64,000 nucleotides of DNA, taken from assembly GCF_013410545.1 (NCBI RefSeq), contig NZ_JACCFV010000001.1, positions 3,038,001 to 3,102,000 on the forward strand, written 5' to 3'. Below the pieces are notes generated by a model. The model ran no database searches. It worked only from the letters and a program-made list of their open reading frames with translations, and had not been told where the DNA came from. Of this stretch, positions 43,701 to 51,287 are shown piece by piece (the first letter of the stretch is position 1; each line of letters begins with the position of its first letter). The position numbers and the translations under genes were made by a program. The stretch comes from Pseudoclavibacter chungangensis. Lineage in GTDB: Bacteria; Actinomycetota; Actinomycetes; Actinomycetales; Microbacteriaceae.

Positions 43701-44186
43701 GCGCTCGTCGGGGGCGGCGTCGCGTCGGCGTCGCTCGCGCTCACGGGTCGACTCGCCGACCTCGTCGCGACGGTACAACCACACACCGCGGCGACGCTCC
43801 GGCTCGCCGTCGTGCAGCTCGCCCCCGACGACGCGGCGGGCCTCGACGGGCTGGTCCGCGATCTCACCCCGCTCCCGCTCGTGGCGGCCGCGGTCGCGAA
43901 CCGCTTGTCGCCCGGCGGGCGCCACCCCTGGTCCCCGGGGCCGATTCCGGGCGCGGGACGCATCGCGCGCAGGATCGTCGAGTCGCACGGCCCGACGCCG
44001 GTCGCCTGCGTATTCGCGCTCGCACTGCTCGCCGCCGAGTTCACGGTGTCCGCCCCCGAGGACGTCGAGCTCGTCCGCCGCCTGCGAGACCACCCCGATC
44101 CGTCGATCGCGGAGTTCGCGCGCGGCGTGCGCGTCGCGGCGCACGGCGGCCGGGGCGTCACGACCGTTGTCGGTACGTGGTTCTAG
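40710..44186 (+). CDS. Very large Ala/Arg-rich protein, HEAT-like helical repeats suspected, function unknown
   Basis: A 1158-residue protein I do not recognise. It has no signal peptide, membrane helix or catalytic motif. It is a long series of amphipathic helices of 12-18 residues separated by short turns (ARLRRLADDGNERVRRAAFEALPLDDD near residue 70; WSVLLAHAARSSETHPDVRIEAARALSGALDTAAAVGALRALAD near 820), the pattern of HEAT/Armadillo scaffolds. A C-terminal DPSIAEFARGVR resembles a last HEAT unit. Codon use is normal over the full length. Such scaffolds usually bind proteins or nucleic acid. Confidence 0.8.
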   Translation: MLADASPLLPDDLRAELDAIPHAARMRRVALLGRDLASRTELAALLDDLERASPAHRRLVVEAARASGDGARLRRLADDGNERVRRAAFEALPLDDDPSPRVLAAGVLERARILRRVARARDDGARARAERVFAAVRATLGAQSGIVLLPACAPDTVAATVDEIVVTPELLGRFAAAHPGFVARQIDADLASGMRGWAPFVDALGALALSAPLAVLDLVERRADGRLPWELDASLGVLAHADPERTTRLLERPAAWHGRRHVPGPLRRARGPLDDGRRARIAVGIAFGAPHLLGAWLHTMASGRRASTLDAVLESGALLTPEWVGDVLDALPPRARHERAHRQRSAFGAFAGGVPVQITARLPWSEARATLDPRTRSSDADERAQAWWGLATAAVLETAAHAEATTVAAHPGGVVTPLDEVLDGTGRTARERDLVRARLLDALVAVPASMWTPARIGTLVSIAEHAAAALDTGAGVRCDLVRILARVAADTTAWDGRPGPAAERDARSTVETGDRHAAATAATAALGRVVELLGAPSVHEAAAWAPAAADRAVWTALEPAASAGTRDGTPELTIDYARALGPRASALDTLQAALASIALDGDAGPARRAIPLWLADPATRRERLRRLLAADPSSFVLPAVAALVGRTQWGLDESLAHLGRPGRFVRTDRSAPVVRPARPERWLPRQCRVFADHLIATIRELPDANADPRAAALALAALPAVGGPALAGLCLERTAPAVRARLALARSRADDPVTALPELLDACVADAPSPAAVLDRCARAVPRAVAGAAFDVASPAWTGPVRVRRAAVRLLAATKPPGWSVLLAHAARSSETHPDVRIEAARALSGALDTAAAVGALRALADTVVGAGDPVARVDAARGIATIRPDGVAPAHRTLLAEIIDGLVERGDDLVRDEVGARLAPWVAVAPAAARAAAALVVRLDDTGERWRSAAHALAAAAAVPHVQSVLLDLTTVLVDGARAEDGVDRPAADRLRDVVDALVGGGVASASLALTGRLADLVATVQPHTAATLRLAVVQLAPDDAAGLDGLVRDLTPLPLVAAAVANRLSPGGRHPWSPGPIPGAGRIARRIVESHGPTPVACVFALALLAAEFTVSAPEDVELVRRLRDHPDPSIAEFARGVRVAAHGGRGVTTVVGTWF

Positions 44187-44239
44187 GCTGCGATCGCGAC
44201 GGGCCGGCGGTTCGTGCGTATCGATGGGAGGGGTCGACG

Positions 44240-45358
44240 GTGAGCGACGAACGGCTGAGTGCGGCGGAGGTGCGTGCGCTCGTGATCGGTGCGCAGTTCG
44301 CGCCGAGCTTCGGTGATGCGGCCGAGGTGCTCACGCACACGGGCATCCTGCAGCTCGATCCGCTCGCGCGGGTCGAGAAGGCCCATCGACTCACGGCCCT
44401 CACGCGGCTCGGGCCGCGCGCCCGCGCGAAACGGATCGATGCGCAGCTGTGGCGCGACGACGTGGCGGTCGCGTTCGAGACGGTGTCGCGCATCGCGTGC
44501 CTCGTGCCCGTCGGGGACTGGCCGCTGCACCGGCTCGAGCGGGAGCGTGCGGCGGGCACGGTCGAGCCCGAACTGCGCGACCGCATTCTCGCGATCGTGT
44601 CGTCGTTGCCCGACGGTGCGACGATCGGCGACATCGAGACGGGCACGGCATCGCAGCGGACGACGGGCTGGGAGTGGTCGCCCGTCAAGATCGCGACCGA
44701 GCACCTGTTGCGACAGGGCGAACTCGTCGTGACGACGCGTCGCGGCGTCGCGCGCGTGTTCGATCTGCCGGAGCGGCGCCTGCCCGCGGCGGCAGCGCGC
44801 GTGCGGCTCGACGATGCCGAGGTGCTCGCGGGCCTCGCCCATCGGGCGCTGCGCTCGCTCGGTGTCGTGACGGTGGGCGATCTGACGCGCGTCTTCCGCC
44901 TCACGCGGGCACAGGCCGAGGCGGGGCTCGAGTCGGCCGGTGCCGTGAGAGCGAGCGTCGAGGGGTGGCGCGAGACGGCCTACGTCGACCGGGACGCGGC
45001 CGTCCTCTCGACGTCACCACACGAGGTCGCGCCGCTCGACGGCCCGCGGCTCGTCGGCCCGTTCGACCAGCTCCTGCGCGATCGCGCACGAGCCCAGCGG
45101 GTGTTCGGCTTCGACTACACCTTCGAGGCCTACAAGCCCGTCGCCGACCGCGTCCACGGGCACTACGTGCTCGGCGTGCTCGCGGGCGACCGCTTCGTCG
45201 GGCGCGTGGACGCACGACGCGACGGCCCGGCGCTCCTCCTCGGCGAGGTCGTCCCCGAGCGGGGCATGCGTCGGCGCAGCGCAGCGGCCGCGGCGCGGCG
45301 CGCGGGTCGACGCCTCGCACGCCAGCTCGAACTCGAGCTCACCGAACCGACCCCGTGA
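44240..45358 (+). CDS. Winged-helix DNA-binding family protein, YcaQ/AlkX type
   Basis: A 372-residue protein of the HTH_42 (DUF1006) family. LSAAEVRALVIGAQFA, GILQLDPLARVEKAHRLTALTRLG and a long middle with paired winged helices are followed by GPFDQLLRDRARAQRVFGFDYTFEAYKPVADRVHGHYVLGVLAGDRFVGRVDAR, the family signature. E. coli YcaQ is a DNA glycosylase that unhooks interstrand crosslinks, so a repair role is likely. The usual QxQ catalytic motif is not obvious, so activity is uncertain. GTG start with GGGAGGGG upstream. Confidence 0.88.
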   Translation: MSDERLSAAEVRALVIGAQFAPSFGDAAEVLTHTGILQLDPLARVEKAHRLTALTRLGPRARAKRIDAQLWRDDVAVAFETVSRIACLVPVGDWPLHRLERERAAGTVEPELRDRILAIVSSLPDGATIGDIETGTASQRTTGWEWSPVKIATEHLLRQGELVVTTRRGVARVFDLPERRLPAAAARVRLDDAEVLAGLAHRALRSLGVVTVGDLTRVFRLTRAQAEAGLESAGAVRASVEGWRETAYVDRDAAVLSTSPHEVAPLDGPRLVGPFDQLLRDRARAQRVFGFDYTFEAYKPVADRVHGHYVLGVLAGDRFVGRVDARRDGPALLLGEVVPERGMRRRSAAAAARRAGRRLARQLELELTEPTP

Positions 45359-45419
45359 CCTTCCGCACCACGACGCACCGATCGGCTCGGGCCTCCGACG
45401 CGAGGGGCGCGAACGCGCG

Positions 45420-46283
45420 TCAGTTCACGCCGGCCTCCGCGTGTTCCCGCTGCGGGACCCGCACGCGGAGCGCTCCCGCATAGACGTTGACGCTGCGGCC
45501 GCGCGAGAAGCCGGCGAGCGTGAGCCCCACCTCGCGCGCCAGGTCGACGGCGAGCGACGACGGGGCGCTCACGGCCGACATGATGGGGATGCCCGCCATG
45601 TGGCACTTCTGCACGAGCTCGAACGAGGCGCGCCCGGAGACCTGCAGAACGGTATCGCGCAGCGGAAGGCGGTCCTCGCGCAGCGCCCAGCCGACGACCT
45701 TGTCGACCGCGTTGTGGCGCCCGACGTCCTCGCGCAGGCACAGCAGCTCGCCGTCGAGCGAGAACAGGCCCGCCGCGTGCACACCACCCGTCCGCTCGAA
45801 CGCGGCCTGTTCGGCCCGCAGCCGGTCCGGCAGTGCGAGCAGCGTCGCGAGTTCGATGGACGGTGACGACGGATCGTCCGAGGACGGGAAGTGCGACGAC
45901 TTCGTGACCGCCTCGATCGATGCCGTCCCGCAGATGCCGCACGAGCTCGTCGTGTACACGTGACGTTCGAGCGAGAGGTCGGGCAGGGGCACACCGGGGG
46001 CGAGGTGCGCGTCGATCACGTTGTAGGTCGAGTCACCGGGGCGTTCGCCCGCGCACACGATCATGCTCGGCAGGTGCTCGGCCCGGGACACGATGCCCTC
46101 CGACACGAGGAAGCCCGCGACGAGGTCGAAATCGTCGCCCGGCGTGCGCATCGTCACCGAGAACGGCCGATCGACGACACGGATCTCGAGCGGCTCCTCG
46201 GCCGCGAGGACGTCGTCGCGGCGGCGGCTCGAGCCGTCCTCGCGCAGCGTGAGCACACGCGCGGTCTTCGTGATCCTCGACAC
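45420..46283 (-). CDS. fdhD: Formate dehydrogenase accessory sulfurtransferase FdhD
   Basis: A 287-residue protein that carries sulfur from a cysteine desulfurase to bis-MGD in formate-dehydrogenase-like enzymes. The cysteine loop is TTSSCGICGTASI near residue 113. Other blocks are EEPLEIRVVDRPFSVTMRTPGDDFDLVAGFLVSEGI near 30 and GGVHAAGLFSLDGELLCLREDVGRHNAVDKV near 175. The likely client is the FdhF/YdeP enzyme at 38097. GTG start with GGAGG five bases upstream. Confidence 0.95.
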   Translation of the reverse strand: MSRITKTARVLTLREDGSSRRRDDVLAAEEPLEIRVVDRPFSVTMRTPGDDFDLVAGFLVSEGIVSRAEHLPSMIVCAGERPGDSTYNVIDAHLAPGVPLPDLSLERHVYTTSSCGICGTASIEAVTKSSHFPSSDDPSSPSIELATLLALPDRLRAEQAAFERTGGVHAAGLFSLDGELLCLREDVGRHNAVDKVVGWALREDRLPLRDTVLQVSGRASFELVQKCHMAGIPIMSAVSAPSSLAVDLAREVGLTLAGFSRGRSVNVYAGALRVRVPQREHAEAGVN

Positions 46284-47016
46284 GTCCGCCTCCACTCTCC
46301 CCGTCGCCGGCAGCGAGCGTCGGCGGCGTCGCCCCAGTATCCGCCACTCGGCCGAATGACGCCCGCGTCCGCCGGCCCACCGGGTGGCCGTCTCGTCGCC
46401 TCGGGGCCCACCGCATCGGCGAGCACGAACCGGTGCTCGCCACTGCGCCCACGCCGAACCTCGACGGCCCCGGCCCTCTCGTCGCGGCCGGACACCGTAT
46501 GATTCCTCTGCCCCCAGCGACACGATCCCCCAGCGCCGCGATCCCCCGCGGCCGCCGGCGACCGCGCCCGCGTGGACGCCGTTCGCGCACCGTCGTCGGC
46601 GGAACACGGGCCGGACACCGCCGTTCCGAGGCGTGGAATCAGGCGCCACGTGTTTTAGGGGCTCCCGCTCAGCCCACTTCCTTCATAGTCTTTCCAACGC
46701 ATCGAGTCACACGGATGCAGATCGACATTGTCGTGGAGACACGGGCGCGGACGGCCAGGACCGTTCGTGAACGGCGGCAGTCGACCGATGACCCGGTGCG
46801 CGAGTCCTGTCGGCCCCGTAGTCCCCCTTGTGGATTGCGGGGCCCAGGCAATGTCGCCCCGCTACCCCCCGGAGCGCATCAGCGGGGCGGCTCGGAACGA
46901 TCCGAGCCGCCTCGCGACTCGTCCGGCGACGAGCCGGACGCTTTCTCGTCCGCCGGGCGGTATCGTCCCGAGGCGATCCACCCGCGGTCGCCGGGCGGGC
47001 TCGGGGAGGACTGCGC
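46284..47016. other. 733-base intergenic region with hairpins, no clear gene
   Basis: It separates divergent fdhD and the PAP2 gene. Reading frames through it have poor codon bias. A less GC-rich stretch (about 46640-46740) includes TTCATAGTCTTTCC, a possible -10 region. Beyond it are inverted repeats: CCGTTC-GT-GAACGG near 46768, GGCCCCG/CGGGGCC near 46813-46843, GGCGGCTCGG/CCGAGCCGCC at 46886-46911 and GTCCGGC/GCCGGAC at 46921-46939. A structured leader or small RNA for the PAP2 gene is possible. Confidence 0.45.
46886..46939 (+). promoter_or_regulatory. Two tandem hairpins in the leader of the PAP2 gene
   Basis: A 10-bp stem (GGCGGCTCGG, loop AACGAT) and, ten bases on, a 7-bp stem (GTCCGGC, loop GACGA) followed by GCTTTCTC. 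They lie 78 bases before the PAP2 start. Confidence 0.45.
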
Positions 47017-48093
47017 ATGACGAATCACACGACCGAACGGGGCATCCGACGGTTCCGTGCCGTCGTCGGTGCGCCCGACAGCCGCCGTCGCCGCGCGATC
47101 GCCGCACTCGCGATCGCCACGGTGCTGCTCTTCGTCCTCGCGGGCTTCGCCGACGAGATCTGGGACCACGTGGTCGAGGACGCCTCGAGCCTCGCCGTCG
47201 ACCTGCCGGTGCAGAACTGGATGGTCGCACATCGCGTGCCAGGGTTCACGGAGGTCATCTCGGCGTTCAGCATCTCGGGCGGGCCGCTGTGGATGCCGAT
47301 CATCGTCGGCATCACGGCGATCGTGCTGGCCGTCGTTCGACGATCCTGGACGCCGCTCGTGCTCACAGTGCTCGCCGCGGTGGGCTCGCTGCTCATGACG
47401 ATCGTGGGCAAGAGCGCCGTTGGACGCGAACGGCCGCCGATCGCCGAGTCGGTCCCGCCATACGAGACCTCGTTCAGCTTCCCGAGCGGCCACAGCCTCA
47501 ACTCGCTCGTCCTGGCAGGCATCATCGGCTATCTCCTGGTGATCGGCATCCGTTCGCGAACCGGTCGGGTGCTCGTGGTCGTCGGGGTCGTGACGTACGT
47601 CCTCGCGATGGGGACGAGTCGCCTCTACCTCGGCCACCACTGGGTGAGCGACGTCCTCATGGCGTGGGTGCTCGGCGCCGCCTGGATCACGATCCTCATC
47701 ACCGCCCACCGACTGTGGCTCACGGCCCGCGTGGGCGACGGACGACGGCGGACCGCCGCCACCGGAACGTTCACGGGCGCGGTCACCCCGGACGAGCCGG
47801 CAAACGCCGCAGGATCGACCACCACCGACCGCCCCGCGATCGTCCAGGGCCCCGCGTCCACCGATGAACCGGCAGCGGCACCGGGACCGACCGACTCCGA
47901 GCCACGTCCGCAGCGCACGGTCCGACGACCGCCGACGAACGGTCGACACCGACGGAACCGGCGCCCGCCGCCGCGGAGGTGCCGCCACCCGAGGACACGC
48001 CGGACGGACGATCGGGAGCGGGCGAGCGTTGACGGACGACACCGCGAGGTCGCGCAGCGAATGGCGAACGGCGAACGGCGAACGGCGAACTGA
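47017..48093 (+). CDS. PAP2-superfamily membrane phosphatase; C-terminal tail probably frameshifted
   Basis: A membrane phosphatase of the type-2 phosphatidic acid phosphatase family. All three catalytic motifs are intact: KSAVGRERPP near residue 130, SFPSGHSLNS near 157 and SRLYLGHHWVSDVLM near 204, with about six hydrophobic helices. It probably dephosphorylates a lipid phosphate at the outer face. From about residue 235 a disordered Pro/Ala/Thr tail follows. After about 47895 the open frame becomes arginine-rich, while another frame continues with the same composition to a stop at 48030, so the natural end is probably there. ATG start with GGGAGGA upstream. Confidence 0.9.
   Translation: MTNHTTERGIRRFRAVVGAPDSRRRRAIAALAIATVLLFVLAGFADEIWDHVVEDASSLAVDLPVQNWMVAHRVPGFTEVISAFSISGGPLWMPIIVGITAIVLAVVRRSWTPLVLTVLAAVGSLLMTIVGKSAVGRERPPIAESVPPYETSFSFPSGHSLNSLVLAGIIGYLLVIGIRSRTGRVLVVVGVVTYVLAMGTSRLYLGHHWVSDVLMAWVLGAAWITILITAHRLWLTARVGDGRRRTAATGTFTGAVTPDEPANAAGSTTTDRPAIVQGPASTDEPAAAPGPTDSEPRPQRTVRRPPTNGRHRRNRRPPPRRCRHPRTRRTDDRERASVDGRHREVAQRMANGERRTAN
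48063..48090. repeat. Four tandem copies of GGCGAAC
   Basis: A 7-bp unit is repeated exactly four times at the very end of the PAP2 open frame, the last copy ending next to its TGA. Beyond the likely natural stop it would be non-coding. Confidence 0.9.
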
Positions 48094-48251
48094 AGGCTTC
48101 GCGTGTACCGACCGTCGGAGCCGCGGCGTGTCGGAACGAGCCGCGCTGCACTGATCGGGGAGCGCGACGCGGGCACGAGCCCCGGGGCGCGTTGCGCGCG
48201 CACGGTGGCCGACGTGGCGCGCAGGCGCGCGGCGGTGTTAGAACTGTTGCA

Positions 48252-48383
48252 GTGACGACCCGCCCGATCGACGAGCGAGCGGGACATCCGAACGGATCCG
48301 TGACGATCCGAGGACCCGTGACCGCGCACCGATGCGCCGACCGTTCCACGATGCCGAGCCCCGACGACGAGGAGACCGCGTGA
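48252..48383 (+). CDS. Candidate upstream ORF, 43 residues, overlapping the next start
   Basis: A GTG-initiated frame (VTTRPIDERAGHPNG...) ends in DDEETA, and its TGA overlaps the GTG of the following membrane protein as GTGA. TAGAAC lies seven bases before the GTG, a weaker -10 than elsewhere. It may be a translational coupler or chance. Confidence 0.25.
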   Translation: MTTRPIDERAGHPNGSVTIRGPVTAHRCADRSTMPSPDDEETA

Positions 48384-48889
48384 CCGCGACGATGCTCGAC
48401 GCGCCCCCGGAGGCAACTGCGGCACCGGAAGCCACGACGACGCGACGCACCGATCGACGGGTCACGGCGGTGTTCGCACTCGTCGCCGCCGCCACGTTGC
48501 TCGGCGTCGCGACCCACGCCCTCGCGGCGGCGCACAGCGACGACGCCGTCATGGCCGTCTCGATGGGTCTGATGGCGCTCGCCTGCCTGACCTGCCTCGC
48601 ACACGCACCGTTCGGTCGTCACGAACCGCGCGCCCGCGATCGCGCCGCGCACGCCGCGGGGCATCTCATGTGCATGACCGTCGTGATGCTCGGCATCCAC
48701 GGCGCCTGGCTCCTCGCGCCGTCGGGTGGCCACGTGCACGGCGGTGCGACGTCCACCGGGACGGTCGGTGCCACGCACGCGGAATGGATGTGGGTCGTGA
48801 TCGGCGTGGAATTCGCGGTGCTCTGCGTCTCGAGCGTGGCACTCCGCGTCCTCGCCGGAGAGCGCCGTCGCGCGGGTCGGTACGCTTGA
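48380..48889 (+). CDS. Small membrane protein of unknown function, four helices
   Basis: A 169-residue protein I do not recognise. Hydrophobic segments are at about residues 28-50, 58-80, 92-115 and 135-158. Histidines are common near the ends of helices 1 and 3 and in the loop (GGHVHGGATSTG), and methionines are frequent; this recalls copper- or haem-linked membrane proteins but proves nothing. GTG start with GAGGAG six bases upstream. The 59-residue membrane protein that follows has its own promoter. Confidence 0.75.
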   Translation: MTATMLDAPPEATAAPEATTTRRTDRRVTAVFALVAAATLLGVATHALAAAHSDDAVMAVSMGLMALACLTCLAHAPFGRHEPRARDRAAHAAGHLMCMTVVMLGIHGAWLLAPSGGHVHGGATSTGTVGATHAEWMWVVIGVEFAVLCVSSVALRVLAGERRRAGRYA

Positions 48890-48893
48890 GCGC

Positions 48894-49073
48894 ATGCCGA
48901 CCGTCCCGCCGGAGCTCGACCACTACCCCGAGTTCGACGACGGCGACGACGACCGTCCCGTGGGCCTGCTCGGCGTCCTGCGCCGCGCGAAGGTCCTGAC
49001 GTGGCTCACGATCGCGGGACTGGTCGCCCTCTCGGTCGGCGCCCTGTCGTACCTGATCGTCGTGATGCGCTGA
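48894..49073 (+). CDS. Small single-helix membrane protein, 59 residues, leaderless
   Basis: Sequence starts MPTVPPELDHYPEFDDGDDD, an acidic cytoplasmic part, followed by a basic turn (LRRAK) and one hydrophobic helix (WLTIAGLVALSVGALSYLIVV). The ATG lies seven bases after TACGCT (48881-48886), the same arrangement as upp. Function unknown. It is followed by a giant palindrome. Confidence 0.7.
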   Translation: MPTVPPELDHYPEFDDGDDDRPVGLLGVLRRAKVLTWLTIAGLVALSVGALSYLIVVMR

Positions 49074-49090
49074 CCGCCGCACCGCACCGA

Positions 49091-49153
49091 CGAATCCAGC
49101 CGGGTTGTTGCTACCGGGCCCGGGGCCCGGTAGCAACAACCCGGCTGGATTCG
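49091..49153. terminator. 63-base near-perfect palindrome between convergent genes
   Basis: Two 31-base arms (CGAATCCAGCCGGGTTGTTG... and its exact complement) flank one central G; a further six bases on each side pair after a 2-base offset. It lies 18 bases after a stop and 57 before the prpC stop. A bidirectional terminator is the plain reading, but it is far longer than needed. Confidence 0.75.
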
Positions 49154-49209
49154 CGTCGGCTCGCGAGCGCTCTCGCGCCCGCTCACGCGCCGGGCACGTG
49201 CCCGCCCGC

Positions 49210-50331
49210 TCAGGCGCCCGGCACGTGCCGCTCGTCGGGGCCGTTGTAGACCGAGAGCGGGCGGATGAGCGCGTTCGACGCGTTCTGTTCCAGGATGTGC
49301 GCCGTCCAGCCCGTGATGCGGCTCGCGACGAAGATCGGCGTGAACGTCGGGGTGTCGAAGCCCATCAGGTGGTACGTCGGCCCCGCCGGGTAGTCGAGGT
49401 TCGGCTTGATGCCCTTCCGGCCGCCGAACGCCTCCTCGAGCGCGACGTACAGGTCGAGCACGTCCTGCCGCCCGTAGTGGTCGATCATGCGCTCCATCGC
49501 GGCGCGCATCGTCGGCACGCGCGAATCGCCGTTCTTGTAGACGCGGTGCCCGAAGCCCATGACCTTCTTCTTCGACGCGAGTGCCTCGTCGAGCCACGCC
49601 TCGACCTGCCCAGCCTCGCCGATCTCCTCGAACGTGTGCATGACCGCCTCGTTCGCGCCGCCGTGCAGCGGTCCCTTGAGCGCACCGATCGCGCCCGTCA
49701 CGGCCGAGTACAGATCGGCGAGCGTCGAGGTGATGACGCGCGCCGTGAACGTCGACGCGTTGAACGAGTGCTCGGCGTACAGCACCATCGAGACGCGGAA
49801 CGCATCGACGACCTCGGGCGCCTGCTCCTCGCCGAACGCGAGCCACAGGAAGTTCTGCGAGTAGTCGAGATCGTCGCGGGCCTCGACCGGCTCGAGCCCG
49901 TGCCTGCGCCGCTGGTCGTACGCGACGATCGCGGGCAGGCCCGCGAACAGCCGCTTCGCCTTGCGCAGGTTCGCCTCCGGCGAGTCGTCCGCCGTCTCGG
50001 GGTCGCTCGCGCCGATGACCGACACGGCCGTCCGCACGACATCCATCGGGTGGCTCGTCGTCGGCAGCGCGTCGATGACCGTCCGCACCTCGGGCGCGAG
50101 CGCGCGGTTCGCCCGCTCGAACGCCTCGAACTCGGCGAGTTCCTCCTTGCTCGGCAGTTCCCCGTTCCACAGGAGCAGCGCCACCTGCTCGAAGCTGCAG
50201 TTCGCGGCGAGCTCCTGCACGGGGTAGCCGCGGTACAGCAGCGAATTGGTCTCGGGATTCACCTTCGACACGGCGGTGTAGTCCACCGGCACGCCGGCGA
50301 GGCCCTTGTAGATCTCGATGGTCTCGGTCAT
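49210..50331 (-). CDS. prpC: 2-methylcitrate synthase (bifunctional citrate synthase family)
   Basis: A 373-residue citrate-synthase-fold enzyme condensing propionyl-CoA with oxaloacetate. Catalytic residues are seen in LKGPLHGGANEAVMH near residue 222 (His), VMGFGHRVYKNGDSRVP near 262 (His) and the C-terminal FDTPTFTPIFVASRITGW near 325 (Asp/Arg region). The short length and context with prpD and prpB mark it as PrpC rather than the TCA enzyme. ATG start with GGAG upstream. Confidence 0.93.
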   Translation of the reverse strand: MTETIEIYKGLAGVPVDYTAVSKVNPETNSLLYRGYPVQELAANCSFEQVALLLWNGELPSKEELAEFEAFERANRALAPEVRTVIDALPTTSHPMDVVRTAVSVIGASDPETADDSPEANLRKAKRLFAGLPAIVAYDQRRRHGLEPVEARDDLDYSQNFLWLAFGEEQAPEVVDAFRVSMVLYAEHSFNASTFTARVITSTLADLYSAVTGAIGALKGPLHGGANEAVMHTFEEIGEAGQVEAWLDEALASKKKVMGFGHRVYKNGDSRVPTMRAAMERMIDHYGRQDVLDLYVALEEAFGGRKGIKPNLDYPAGPTYHLMGFDTPTFTPIFVASRITGWTAHILEQNASNALIRPLSVYNGPDERHVPGA

Positions 50332-50367
50332 GGAGGCTCCTTTGCGCTGTCCCTGCGAGTCCGGTCG

Positions 50368-51267
50368 TCAGCGTTCGACGCGGAAGTTGAAAACGGAGGT
50401 GTCGAAGCGGTTGTACGCCTCGTAGTCGAGAAGGTCGTACAGATCGGCACGATGCTGCATCTCGTCGAGCTTGCCGGTGAGGTGGCCGACCTCGTTCAGC
50501 TCGTCGAGCGCGCGCCCCGTCGCGCCCATCGAGATGCGCAGCATCGAGACGGGCCAGATGACGATGTTCATGCCGACGTCGGCGAGCTGCTGCACCGAGA
50601 ACAGTTCGGACTTGCCGAACTCGGTCATGTTCGCGAGCAGGGGGACGTCGACGGCCGCACGCATCGCGGCGAACTCGTCGAGGGTGCGCATCGCCTCCGG
50701 GAAGATCGCGTCGGCGCCCGCGTCGACGAGTGCCTTCGCGCGGTCCGTCGCGGCGTCGAGCCCCTCGGCGGCGCGGATGTCGGTGCGCGCCATGACGAGC
50801 AGGTTCGGGTCACGGCGTGCGTCGACGGCGGCGCGGATGCGCTTGGTCGCCGTCTCGGCGTCGACGACCTGCTTGCCGTCGAGGTGTCCGCACCGCTTCG
50901 GGTTCACCTGGTCCTCGATGTGGAGCCCCGCGAGCCCCGCGTCCTCGATCTCCTGCACGGTGCGGGCGACGTTCATCGGCTCACCGAAGCCCGTGTCGGC
51001 GTCGATGATCGCGGGCAACTCGGTCACGCGCGCGATCTGTCGGCCGCGGCCGGCGACCTCGCTGAGCGTCGTGAGCCCGATATCGGGCAGCCCGAGGTCG
51101 GCCGCGAGCACGGCACCCGAGATGTAGACACCGTCGAACCCCTTGCGCTCGATGAGTCTCGCGCTCAGCGGATTGAAGGCGCCGGGCAGGCGCAACAGCT
51201 CGCCCGAGTCGAGCCGCTCGCGGAACGCGGCGCGCTTCTCGGCGGGAGTGGTCCGGGCGTACAGCAC
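50368..51267 (-). CDS. prpB: 2-methylisocitrate lyase
   Basis: A 299-residue ICL/PEPM-family lyase splitting 2-methylisocitrate into pyruvate and succinate. The catalytic loop is NPKRCGHLDGKQVV near residue 117, with IDADTGFGEPMNVARTVQEIEDAGLAGLHIEDQ just before it for Mg2+ binding, and VMARTDI near 157. GTG start with GGAG seven bases upstream; longer reading would overlap prpD. Confidence 0.95.
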   Translation of the reverse strand: MLYARTTPAEKRAAFRERLDSGELLRLPGAFNPLSARLIERKGFDGVYISGAVLAADLGLPDIGLTTLSEVAGRGRQIARVTELPAIIDADTGFGEPMNVARTVQEIEDAGLAGLHIEDQVNPKRCGHLDGKQVVDAETATKRIRAAVDARRDPNLLVMARTDIRAAEGLDAATDRAKALVDAGADAIFPEAMRTLDEFAAMRAAVDVPLLANMTEFGKSELFSVQQLADVGMNIVIWPVSMLRISMGATGRALDELNEVGHLTGKLDEMQHRADLYDLLDYEAYNRFDTSVFNFRVER

Positions 51268-51287
51268 GGTCGGTCTCCGTTCCGGTC

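Noticed and set aside
46433..47020. 195-codon open frame on the plus strand between fdhD and the PAP2 gene
   Set aside because: Composition is Arg/Pro-rich with poor codon bias and no start signal; it is open only because of high GC.
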